Shown here one piece after another: positions 8,293-15,102 of a stretch of DNA of 20,814 nucleotides. Below the pieces are notes generated by a model. It was not told the DNA's origin. It did not search any database and saw nothing but the letters and a program-made list of their open reading frames with translations. How positions within the stretch are numbered: position 1 is the stretch's first letter; each line of letters begins with the position of its first letter. The position numbers were made by a program, and so were the translations under genes. This DNA is from WTJD01 sp964225175 (GTDB lineage: Bacteria; Pseudomonadota; Gammaproteobacteria; Xanthomonadales; SZUA-36): NCBI GenBank assembly GCA_964225175.1, contig CAXQNK010000031.1, positions 1-20,814 of the forward strand. The letters run 5' to 3'.

Positions 8293-9062
8293 GCGTCTTC
8301 ACCCACATGCCCCAGGTAGGCTTCAAGCACCCGGGGATCCGACTGGACTTCCGCCGGAGCGCCCATGGCGATCACTTGTCCATCTGACATCGCCAGGACA
8401 CGATGAGAACTGCGACTGACCAGGGCAAGGTCATGCTCGACCATCAGCACCGTGATGCCGAGGTCCTGGTTGATGTCCTCGATCCAGAACGCAAGGTCTT
8501 CAGTTTCCTCGGGATTCAGGCCAGAGGCGGGTTCATCGAGCAACAGCAGCTTCGGACGCATACACAGGGCACGAGCAATTTCGACCATCTTTCGAACACC
8601 GAAAGGCAGGGCGCCAATGGTCTGATGGCGATAGGACTGCAAGTTCACGAGATCAATAATCTCCTCAACCCATTCCCGGAAGGCCAGTTCCTGCCGACGC
8701 ACTGCCGGGAGATGCAACAGCTCAGCCAGCAAGCCGGTCTCACGATTCACATGGCAACCGATCAGGAGGTTCTGCAAGACGGTCTCATGCTCAAAAAGTT
8801 CTGTGTTCTGGAAGGTGCGTGCGACCCCCGCCGCCGCGACATCGTGCGCGGAGAGCGCTGACAGGTCCTGGCCCTCCAACAGCAACTGACCCTTGTCGAG
8901 ATCATAGAATCGACTGATCAGGTTAAATATCGTCGTTTTGCCTGCCCCGTTAGGCCCGATGATGCTGAATACTTCACCGGACTTGACCTCGAAGGAGACA
9001 TCCTGGACGGCCCTGATGCCACCAAAACTCAGTTCGAGCGCTCGTGCCGCGAGAATGGTCAT
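8289..9062 (-). CDS. livG: ABC transporter ATPase, LivG-like
   Basis: A 257-residue ATPase starting MTILAARALELSFGG. Walker A GPNGAGKTT (36-44), LivG-style ARTFQNTELF (81-90), a signature of the form LPFGVRK (152-158) in place of LSGGQ, Walker B LLLLDEPA (172-179) and the switch histidine in EHD (209-211). The open frame extends 32 codons upstream (to 9158), but that extension covers the livM end and reads unlike any family member. The ATG at 9060-9062 forms an ATGA overlap with the livM stop, as at the next two junctions, so I choose it. The LP[FY]G variant is normal for LivG. Confidence 0.92.
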   Translation of the reverse strand: MTILAARALELSFGGIRAVQDVSFEVKSGEVFSIIGPNGAGKTTIFNLISRFYDLDKGQLLLEGQDLSALSAHDVAAAGVARTFQNTELFEHETVLQNLLIGCHVNRETGLLAELLHLPAVRRQELAFREWVEEIIDLVNLQSYRHQTIGALPFGVRKMVEIARALCMRPKLLLLDEPASGLNPEETEDLAFWIEDINQDLGITVLMVEHDLALVSRSSHRVLAMSDGQVIAMGAPAEVQSDPRVLEAYLGHVGEDA

Positions 9063-10135
9063 CGCACGCGCTCGGATCTCAGATAACGCTTCTGGCGCTT
9101 GTGCGTGGATTTTCGATACAGGGGAAACTCGGCGAAAAACTGCCGAATCTTTCGCCATTGCCCATGAATACCCTCGGGTTCAAACATCAGGAAAAAGATC
9201 AGGATCAATCCGAAAACCCCTGGTTCCAGGCCGGGTAGTTGGGCAACGCCCGTGGGCAGGAAGTCTCGCAGCAAGGCAATGCCCTGTGGAAGAAAACCCA
9301 CAAAAATGGCGCCAAAAATCACACCGTGGAGTGAGCCCAACCCACCGACGACGATCAGCAGCAGCAGTTGAATCGAAATGTTCAGGGTAAACGCCTCGGG
9401 GGATATGTAGGCCGTGTGATGGGCCAGCAGGCTGCCGGCCAGGCCGGTCAACGCGGCCGACAATCCGAAGGCCATGGCCTTGGTCCGCGCGAGGTGTACG
9501 CCCATGCTCCGCGCGGCGATCTCAGAATCCCGAACCGCCAGCATGGCACGGCCCGCCGGACCGCGCAGGAGATTGCGCGCTGCGAGCATCGACACCAGAA
9601 GAATCAGCAGGCAGCTGAAATAGAAAGCTCGGGGCGAACCCAGCGAAATGCCCATGATCTCGGGTGAGGGAATGAGCATTCCCCGATTCCCGCCGGTCAC
9701 CGACGACCATCGCATGATCACCTGTTCGATAATGATCGAGAATGCCAGGGTTGCAATCGCCATGTAGATACCGACGAGACGCAATACCGGCAGCACCAGA
9801 ATTGAACCAATGACCCCGGTGACCAGCATGGCCGTGGGCATGGCGAGCAGTAACGGCCAGCCCTGACTCAGCAGGAATCCGTGTGCGTAGGCGCCGATGG
9901 CAAGAAACGCAGCGTGCCCAAGGCTGACCTGGCCGGTAAATCCAGTCAGTAGCATCAGTCCAAGCCCCGCGATGGCATAAATGAAAACGAAGGTCATTTC
10001 ACCAATGTAAAACCGGCCCAGGAAAAAGGGAGCAGCGAGCAGGAGCGCCAACAGCAGCGCATACCAGATCACGTCGATGCGATCTCTGAACAGCCGGATG
10101 TCGTATTCGTATCGGGTCTTGAGCAGGAAGCGCAT
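9059..10135 (-). CDS. livM: ABC transporter permease, LivM-like
   Basis: A 358-residue polytopic inner-membrane permease. The family signature TGQVSLGHAAF (67-77) is present, and AGRAMLAVRDSEIAARSMGV (194-213) is the cytoplasmic coupling segment that contacts the ATPases. About nine hydrophobic helices are visible. A long N-terminal basic region (MRFLLKTRYEYDIRLFRDR) precedes the first helix, and a basic tail of about 30 residues follows the last, so it is somewhat longer than a minimal LivM. ATG at 10133-10135 has AAAGG eight bases upstream; only three bases separate it from the livH stop. It forms the transport channel with LivH. Confidence 0.92.
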   Translation of the reverse strand: MRFLLKTRYEYDIRLFRDRIDVIWYALLLALLLAAPFFLGRFYIGEMTFVFIYAIAGLGLMLLTGFTGQVSLGHAAFLAIGAYAHGFLLSQGWPLLLAMPTAMLVTGVIGSILVLPVLRLVGIYMAIATLAFSIIIEQVIMRWSSVTGGNRGMLIPSPEIMGISLGSPRAFYFSCLLILLVSMLAARNLLRGPAGRAMLAVRDSEIAARSMGVHLARTKAMAFGLSAALTGLAGSLLAHHTAYISPEAFTLNISIQLLLLIVVGGLGSLHGVIFGAIFVGFLPQGIALLRDFLPTGVAQLPGLEPGVFGLILIFFLMFEPEGIHGQWRKIRQFFAEFPLYRKSTHKRQKRYLRSERVR

Positions 10136-10138
10136 GAT

Positions 10139-11011
10139 TCAGACCTTTTTGCGCTGCATCGTTGAGAACAGCCCCTCGGGACGGACAACCAGAACCAGGA
10201 GCAGAATCAGGTAGGCCACTGTGTCCGAGAAACCAGGGGGCAGGTACAAGCCTGCGAATTGCTCTGCGACGCCGACCACGAGACCGCCGATGATCGCGCC
10301 GGGAAGACTGCCAAACCCGCCCACAATAGCAGCCGCAAAGGCCTTGACGCCCAAAAAGCCCAATTGTGGTTCAACCAGCGAAATCGGTGCAATCAACGCG
10401 CCGGCGAGCGCCGCGATCATTGCTGAAATCGCCCAGACGAGGGAAAAGATGCGCTTGACGGGAATCCCCACAAAATAGGCCGCCAGCTGATTCTCCGATG
10501 TGGCCTGCATGGCGATGCCGACCCGGGAAAAGCGGAAAAAGAGATACAGGACGACACACAGGGTCACGGTGCCCACCATGATGGCGATATTCTCGTAACC
10601 CATCACCACGCCCCCAATCTGCACCACCTCCCCCGCATACGGTGTTGTCACGCTGCGTGGGTCACTGCCCCAGATCGCCCCGGCGACTGCGCGCAACAAG
10701 AAGCCCAGCCCAATAGTCAGCATCAGGGTGGCAAAGGGTGGTTCGCCGATCATGCGTCGCATGAAAATGCGTTCCAGAATGACGCCGAAAATCGCCATGA
10801 CAACCAAGGTGGCCAACAGCCCTGGCACGAAGGGCCATGCGAGCACGTCGAGAAAGGTGTAGGCGAAAAACGCGCCGAACATCATGATGTCGCCCTGGGC
10901 GAAATTCACGAGCTCGGTCGCTTTGTAAATCAACACGAACCCCAGGGCGATGAGACCGTACACGCACCCCTGCGAGAGCCCGCTGACCAAGAGTTGTAAG
11001 AATTCAGTCAC
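10139..11011 (-). CDS. livH: ABC transporter permease, LivH-like
   Basis: A 290-residue permease and the first gene of the operon. LivH features: SGLSQGCVYGLIALGFVLIY at the start, NFAQGDIMMFGAF (36-48), and the coupling segment GIAMQATSENQLAAYFVGI. About eight membrane helices. The open frame runs 56 codons further (to 11179), but that part is Pro/Ser/Arg-rich with no hydrophobic or conserved character and overlaps the likely promoter. GTG at 11009-11011 puts the start where the family starts. AGGAGG lies upstream (about 11025-11030), at a rather long spacing of about 13 bases. Forms the importer channel with LivM. Confidence 0.88.
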   Translation of the reverse strand: MTEFLQLLVSGLSQGCVYGLIALGFVLIYKATELVNFAQGDIMMFGAFFAYTFLDVLAWPFVPGLLATLVVMAIFGVILERIFMRRMIGEPPFATLMLTIGLGFLLRAVAGAIWGSDPRSVTTPYAGEVVQIGGVVMGYENIAIMVGTVTLCVVLYLFFRFSRVGIAMQATSENQLAAYFVGIPVKRIFSLVWAISAMIAALAGALIAPISLVEPQLGFLGVKAFAAAIVGGFGSLPGAIIGGLVVGVAEQFAGLYLPPGFSDTVAYLILLLVLVVRPEGLFSTMQRKKV

Positions 11012-11083
11012 GGCTGGCTTGGCCCCTCCTGACGGACGCTGAGAGCAATTTCTCCCGGCCGAGGGAACACTCGACACGGGATG

Positions 11084-11119
11084 ATTGGGGACAGTAAGCG
11101 ATCGCCCGGGCGGTTGCAA
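11084..11119 (-). promoter_or_regulatory. Candidate sigma70-type promoter of the liv/acyl-CoA-ligase operon
   Basis: On the minus strand, TTGCAA (11114-11119) and TACTGT (11091-11096) are separated by exactly 17 bases, giving a predicted start near 11084 and a leader of about 70 bases before the livH GTG. The spacer contains the 10-bp palindrome CGCCCGGGCG (11103-11112), which could bind a repressor. Matches to the consensus are partial; no expression evidence. Confidence 0.4.
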
Positions 11120-11153
11120 TGTGAATGCGGGCAAAGGATGGGTGCACCCGCGC

Positions 11154-11202
11154 GATACGAGTTTCTCGCCTGGAACCACGGATATCAGTTTCCGCTTGGA
11201 AC
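11154..11202. repeat. Imperfect tandem direct repeat, 27-bp period, upstream of the liv operon
   Basis: Two copies occupy 11154-11176 and 11181-11202. Both read GATA, two variable bases, AGTTTC, an optional T, CGC, C or T, then TGGAAC. On the minus strand each unit contains the weak dyad GTTCCA...GAAAC. The pair lies about 35-85 bases upstream of the candidate -35, where activators commonly bind. No regulator gene that would obviously use it lies next to the operon. Confidence 0.55.
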
Positions 11203-11229
11203 GAGAGAATGTCAGCTGACCTCATGAGG

Positions 11230-11264
11230 GCCGCCGTTCGTGCTGTGCCGCGACGATCGGCGGC
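11230..11264. repeat. Inverted repeat downstream of the DNRLRE gene
   Basis: GCCGCCG (11230-11236) and CGGCGGC (11258-11264) are exact reverse complements with a 21-base loop, extendable through TGAG on each side with a two-base bulge. It sits just after the stop of the secreted protein gene (minus strand). It could slow or end transcription before the liv promoter, but lacks a T-run. Confidence 0.3.
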
Positions 11265-11280
11265 TCATCCTCCGGTCTAT

Positions 11281-12396
11281 CTATTCAGTCGGTTCCGCCA
11301 GCGCCTCGCACAGCGGCACGTTGTCATTGACAATCCGAACCAGTTCAATTGTGCCACTCTCACCGATGCTCGGCAGATCATAGTCCAGGGTTGCGTTCTC
11401 GCAGTCGGTGAATTCGATCACCATCGAGCCGTAATCTGCTTCCTGAACAATCTCCGCCTCCGGATCGTTGAAAATCCCACCGGAGGTCAGCTCGACATTG
11501 AGGGTGACAATGTTGCCGTCCCACTCTCCCAGCGCGGTCAACCATCGGTGGCCGGGCTCGCCAAGGTCAGCCTCCACCTCAGCTGCCGGTCGCTCGGTGT
11601 CAAATGTGAAGTACGTAAGGAAGAAGAGTTCTACCTCCGGAAACACCACGAACGAGAACCCCTGCCCGGCAGTGGCGGGATCGAACCAAACGTCGTTTAG
11701 GCCCGCGTTGATTTGGAAAGTGGGCTCTTCGTCCAGTGTCCACTCCACGGTCAGGCCACCTGGCCTCATCAGGCGAGCATTGTCGGCAACGGTTTCCTCC
11801 CGCACGGCAAATAGCCAGCCGTTGTTGGCTTCACCGTCCACCCAGGCCTGCACGTCTGCCAGCAAGCCTGAGTTAAGAGAGCCGTCGGCCGTGTCCATTT
11901 GTACATTAAAATTATCGGTACTGGGTAATGACGCGGTCGCGCTGGGTGAGGCCTGCGCGTCAGGCTGATTGTTCCAGTTGACGCCCGAGGTTGTTGAGCC
12001 ACCACCGCAGGCGGCATTCTTCTCCGGGTCGGCGCCAGAGCCTTCCGACCAGCTTGAGTTAACGCGGAATACTTCGAGGGTCGCCTCCTTCCGACCTTCC
12101 TTGCGAACACGCGACTGCCGGATGTCCAAGCTCACGCGCGTTACCGTAGCACCCTGCGGAATCTCTGGTAGTGAATATTCGATCAAGCCTCGACGCGTCG
12201 TGGAGGTCCCTCCCTGATTCCCGATACAGATATCGCTCCAGTTGCCACCATTTGCCGAGGCATTGTCTCCGTAAATGGTGGCCTCGGCGACGGCAAAACC
12301 GGAACCGCTGGAGTCTTGCGCCACGGACACCCGGGGCAAGCTGTTGAAACCGATAAAAATTGCCATCAGGGCAGAAACGCGAGCAATTTTTGACAC
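11281..12396 (-). CDS. Secreted DNRLRE-domain protein with a C-terminal beta-rich domain
   Basis: A 371-residue exported protein. Residues 1-27 form a signal peptide with likely cleavage after VAQ. Residues about 35-220 match the DNRLRE (CBM96-like) pattern: an early ATIYGDNASANGG, then RRGLIEYSLPEIPQGATV, VSLDIRQ, an SWSEGSG-WNNQP middle, and LLADVQAWVDGEANNGWLFA. The second domain (228 to the end) begins INAGLNDVWFDPATAGQGF, a module I recall from secreted gammaproteobacterial proteins and for which I know no function. DNRLRE domains are associated with polysaccharide binding or adhesion, so a surface or extracellular role is likely. The start is GTG (12394-12396) with AAGGA seven bases upstream. 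Single gene, divergent from the TetR cassette. Confidence 0.7.
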   Translation of the reverse strand: MSKIARVSALMAIFIGFNSLPRVSVAQDSSGSGFAVAEATIYGDNASANGGNWSDICIGNQGGTSTTRRGLIEYSLPEIPQGATVTRVSLDIRQSRVRKEGRKEATLEVFRVNSSWSEGSGADPEKNAACGGGSTTSGVNWNNQPDAQASPSATASLPSTDNFNVQMDTADGSLNSGLLADVQAWVDGEANNGWLFAVREETVADNARLMRPGGLTVEWTLDEEPTFQINAGLNDVWFDPATAGQGFSFVVFPEVELFFLTYFTFDTERPAAEVEADLGEPGHRWLTALGEWDGNIVTLNVELTSGGIFNDPEAEIVQEADYGSMVIEFTDCENATLDYDLPSIGESGTIELVRIVNDNVPLCEALAEPTE

Positions 12397-12527
12397 TGTT
12401 GAATCCTTGTGGCCTGTTTTACAACTAGTTTATGGCATGTGCGTGCCTGAACCCGTGAATTTGATGTGAAGGCCGCGTGAAAATTCCCTGTTTTCTAAAC
12501 ATATTGACGCTCTTCATCCCTGTGCGG

Positions 12528-12557
12528 TTGCTTTTTAATTAATCAATTAATTAATAT
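12528..12557 (+). promoter_or_regulatory. Candidate promoter of the TetR-exporter operon
   Basis: TTGCTT (12528-12533) and TAATAT (12552-12557) are 18 bases apart. The predicted start, about seven bases after the -10, falls at or just before the ATG at 12567, and the bases before the ATG (AAGCCGGGC) contain no recognisable ribosome site, so the message may be leaderless. An alternative TTGACG at 12504-12509 lacks a good -10 partner. Confidence 0.4.
12535..12554. promoter_or_regulatory. Perfect 9+9 bp palindrome, probable TetR-family operator
   Basis: TTAATTAAT and ATTAATTAA are exact reverse complements separated by CA. The site lies 12 bases before the TetR start and covers the spacer and the start of the putative -10, the usual position for autorepression by a TetR regulator. 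AT-rich palindromes of this size suit the family; the match to this protein is inference from position. Confidence 0.6.
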
Positions 12558-12566
12558 AAGCCGGGC

Positions 12567-13214
12567 ATGGACACAACAATCAACAAAATCAGGAAAACCG
12601 CCGGGCGCAGACCGTGTGACCGGGATGCTCTGCCAAGCCGAATTCGGCTACTCGATGTGGCAGAGGAACTTTTTGCCGACCAGGGATACGCCGCGACCTC
12701 GATCCGCGAGGTGGCTGAGCGCGCGAATGTTAATCCCGCCATGATTCACTACCACTTCGGATCCAAGCATGAACTCATGGGGGCAGTACTCGATCGGGCT
12801 TTGAAACCCCTGATGCGAATCATCGCGCAGCACAATTCGGAAGGTTCGACAGACCTCGTCCAGGTGGTCGGACGCATGTTCGACATGGCCAACAGCCACC
12901 CCGCGATTCCCCGGCTTCTGGTTCGCGAAGTCATGCTGTCTGGCGGGCCTCTGAGGGAACGATTTGTCAAACACTACGCACCGAGACTGGGCGGCGCACT
13001 GCCGGCTCTGATTGCAAAGCAGCGCGATTCTGCGGCGCTTGACAAGGCGCTTGAACCCGGTCCACTGGCAATTATGCTGCTGAGCCTGGCCATTTTTCCG
13101 CACGTCGCCAAGCCACTTTCCGAGCGAGTGCTGACACTCGATGTCAGTGGCGAGGACCAGGATCGCTACCGGGAGCAGTTAGCGCTATTCATCCGCAAGG
13201 GTATCGCACCATGA
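12567..13214 (+). CDS. TetR-family transcriptional regulator (YbiH/CecR-like)
   Basis: A 215-residue regulator. The N-terminal HTH (about residues 28-72) reads LLDVAEELFADQGYAATSIREVAERANVNPAMIHYHFGSK, with the usual recognition helix ending in YHF. The C-terminal ligand domain (REVMLSGGPLRERFVKHYAP, 120-139) resembles the YbiH/DUF1956-type C-terminus in outline. Its TGA overlaps the ATG of the HlyD-type gene (ATGA, 13211-13214), so it is the first gene of the exporter operon. In E. coli ybiH (cecR) likewise precedes ybhG, ybhF, ybhS and ybhR. It should repress its own operon through the palindrome just upstream and release on binding an unknown drug or metabolite. Confidence 0.85.
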   Translation: MDTTINKIRKTAGRRPCDRDALPSRIRLLDVAEELFADQGYAATSIREVAERANVNPAMIHYHFGSKHELMGAVLDRALKPLMRIIAQHNSEGSTDLVQVVGRMFDMANSHPAIPRLLVREVMLSGGPLRERFVKHYAPRLGGALPALIAKQRDSAALDKALEPGPLAIMLLSLAIFPHVAKPLSERVLTLDVSGEDQDRYREQLALFIRKGIAP

Positions 13215-14161
13215 GTTCCATACGATGCGCGACGCTGATATACCTGGCGCTACTCGTAAGCGCCTGTGAGAAAGAAAAAAACGACTTCATGGTGGGTACG
13301 CTCGAGCGGGATCGTATCGAACTCAGGGCGGAGACCAATGAACCTATCACCGCCATCGAAGTGGCGGACGGTACGTCTGTCAAGCCCGGCGAACTAATCC
13401 TCACCCAGGACTCCCGTCGACAGAACGCGTTGTTGTTGAAGACTCAATCGGAACGGGACCAGATCAAGGCAAGGCTGGATGAGTTGCTCAGGGGACCGAG
13501 AGGCGAAACCATTCGCAAGTCGCGGGCGCAACTGGAGGCCAGCAAGGTGGCAGAGAGCAATGCCTTGGCTGATTTCGAGCGGGCGCAATCGATATTCGAC
13601 CGGGGTCTATCCAACCAGGCCGAACTTGATCACGCAAGAGCAAGGTGGGAGAGTAGCCAGGCCCGGTCCAAGGCTGACTTCGAGGCGCTCTCGACCCTGC
13701 TTAATGGCACGACGCCGGAGGAACTCCGACAGGTGGAGGCTGCACTTGCAGCCGCAGAGGCCCAGGCGGCCTTTATTCAGATCAGCGTTGAAAGACAGGA
13801 CCTGCGCGCTCCCGTGGCCGGTGTCATCGACAAAATTCTCGTGGAGTTGGGAGAACGCCCACCCGCCGGGTCGACCCTGGCCATATTGCTGGCCAGTGCG
13901 CGCAGCTATGCACGTGTCTATGTTCCACAGCATCTGCGTTCACGGATCAGCGCCGGAGATCGCCTCGAAATTCGAGTCGATGGCGTCAACCATCCCCTTG
14001 AAGGCCGAGTTCGCTGGGTCTCTGCAGATGCCAGCTTCACGCCCTATTTCGCGCTCACTGAGCACGATCGTTCTCGATTGAGTTATCTTGCGGAAATCGA
14101 CCTGTCCGATGCTGGCCATTTACCGACGGGCCTGCCCCTGCAAGCGATTATGGTCCCCTGA
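13211..14161 (+). CDS. HlyD/YbhG-type membrane fusion lipoprotein
   Basis: A 316-residue periplasmic adaptor. The signal peptide ends in lipobox VSAC with Cys19, so it should be lipid-anchored; many YbhG relatives instead use an N-terminal helix or cleaved signal. ITAIEVADGTSVKPGELIL (about 47-65) is the first half of a lipoyl-like domain. A long alpha-helical hairpin follows (about 70-190, rich in Glu, Ala, Arg). LRAPVAGVIDKILVELGE (about 198-215) is the second lipoyl half, then a beta-barrel region (YVPQHLRSRISAGDRLEIRV). It would link the inner-membrane ABC exporter to an outer-membrane channel, which is not encoded here. Coupled to the TetR gene by ATGA and followed two bases later by the ATPase gene. 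Confidence 0.88.
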   Translation: MSSIRCATLIYLALLVSACEKEKNDFMVGTLERDRIELRAETNEPITAIEVADGTSVKPGELILTQDSRRQNALLLKTQSERDQIKARLDELLRGPRGETIRKSRAQLEASKVAESNALADFERAQSIFDRGLSNQAELDHARARWESSQARSKADFEALSTLLNGTTPEELRQVEAALAAAEAQAAFIQISVERQDLRAPVAGVIDKILVELGERPPAGSTLAILLASARSYARVYVPQHLRSRISAGDRLEIRVDGVNHPLEGRVRWVSADASFTPYFALTEHDRSRLSYLAEIDLSDAGHLPTGLPLQAIMVP

Positions 14162-14163
14162 GG

Positions 14164-15102
14164 GTGGCGACCGATTATGCCATCAAGGCCACAGGGCTAA
14201 GCAAAACCTTCGGGTCAAAGCGTGCGGTTCACAAGCTCAACTTGGCAGTTCCGCGAGCAGGAATCTTCGGGTTCCTGGGACCCAACGGGTCTGGAAAATC
14301 AACCACCATCCGCATGCTTTGCGGCCTGCTTACGCCCACGGCTGGAGACATATCCGTTTTGGGATATGAAGTCCCGCGCGATACCGAAACATTGCGACGC
14401 AAGGTCGGCTACATGACACAGAAGTTTTCACTGTACGAGGATCTCAGCGGCCAGGAAAACCTAGGATTCATCGCCGAAATCTATGGCCTGGAGAGAAAGC
14501 TTCGGAAGCAGCGCATCAGCGAAAATGCCGAACGTTTCAATCTCTCTTCACTCTTGTCACAAAGAGCGGGCAGCCTTAGCGGAGGTGAAAAGCAGCGGCT
14601 TGCGCTGGCGGCCGCCACCTTGCATGAACCGAGCCTGCTGTTTCTGGATGAGCCCACCAGTGCCGTAGACCCCGAAAACCGCAGGGCCTTCTGGGAAAGC
14701 CTTTTTGACCTCGTTGATGAAGGCACGACCATCCTCGTGTCAACGCATTACATGGATGAGGCAGAACGCTGTCATCAGCTCGCGATACTTGACCACGGTG
14801 CCATGGTTGCCTCGGGCAGTCCCGCCGAACTCGCCGAGAAAATTGACGCGCAGGTGGTGCTCCTGAACACCTCGCAACCCCGTCGCGCGGGCAACCTGTT
14901 GCGCACCTGCAGCCGGGTGCACAGCGTCGCACAAATCGGACGGCAACTGCGCATCCTGATTTCCTCCAGCGAACAAAGGGCACAGGACTTGGTCACTCGA
15001 ACTGTCAGCGAAGCCGGACTGGATATCGAAGACTGCGGGCTGGACCACCCCAACCTGGAGGATGTTTTTGTGGCCGCCACCCGGGAAGCAGTGGTCACGT
15101 GA
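14164..15102 (+). CDS. ABC-2 type exporter ATPase (YbhF-like, single domain)
   Basis: A 312-residue ATPase. Walker A GPNGSGKST (39-47), Q-loop in YMTQKFSLYEDL (83-94), signature LSGGEKQ (138-144), Walker B LLFLDEPT (158-165) and the switch histidine in STHYMDEAERC (193-203). These match the CcmA/YbhF group of drug and lipid exporters. E. coli YbhF carries two fused ATPase domains; this one has a single domain, so it should act as a homodimer. The GTG start at 14164 lies two bases after the HlyD stop; no in-frame ATG offers a better start. The gene ends in a GTGA overlap with the permease. Confidence 0.9.
   Translation: MATDYAIKATGLSKTFGSKRAVHKLNLAVPRAGIFGFLGPNGSGKSTTIRMLCGLLTPTAGDISVLGYEVPRDTETLRRKVGYMTQKFSLYEDLSGQENLGFIAEIYGLERKLRKQRISENAERFNLSSLLSQRAGSLSGGEKQRLALAAATLHEPSLLFLDEPTSAVDPENRRAFWESLFDLVDEGTTILVSTHYMDEAERCHQLAILDHGAMVASGSPAELAEKIDAQVVLLNTSQPRRAGNLLRTCSRVHSVAQIGRQLRILISSSEQRAQDLVTRTVSEAGLDIEDCGLDHPNLEDVFVAATREAVVT

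Larger units (their letters stand above)
12397..12566. promoter_or_regulatory. Divergent intergenic region between DNRLRE gene and TetR cassette
   Basis: These 170 bases hold the signals for both directions. On the minus side AAGGA precedes the DNRLRE GTG; I see no clear promoter for it. On the plus side are the AT-rich palindrome and a candidate promoter for the TetR gene, described separately. The last 35 bases are strikingly AT-rich against the surroundings. Confidence 0.5.

Noticed and set aside
9063..9158. 32-codon N-terminal extension of livG
   Set aside because: It overlaps the livM C-terminus, is unlike LivG proteins, and the ATG at 9062 gives the same ATGA overlap seen at the neighbouring junctions.
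11012..11179. 56-codon N-terminal extension of livH
   Set aside because: The sequence is Pro/Ser/Arg-rich without family similarity and covers the likely promoter; GTG at 11011 gives the normal LivH N-terminus.
11670..11700. tRNA-like string GGGATCGAACC
   Set aside because: It lies in the coding sequence for the PATAGQGF motif of the DNRLRE protein and no cloverleaf can be drawn around it.
11125..11968. Plus-strand open frames across the DNRLRE gene (191 and 166 codons)
   Set aside because: They are antisense to a gene with a signal peptide, ribosome site and recognisable domains; their products show no domain.
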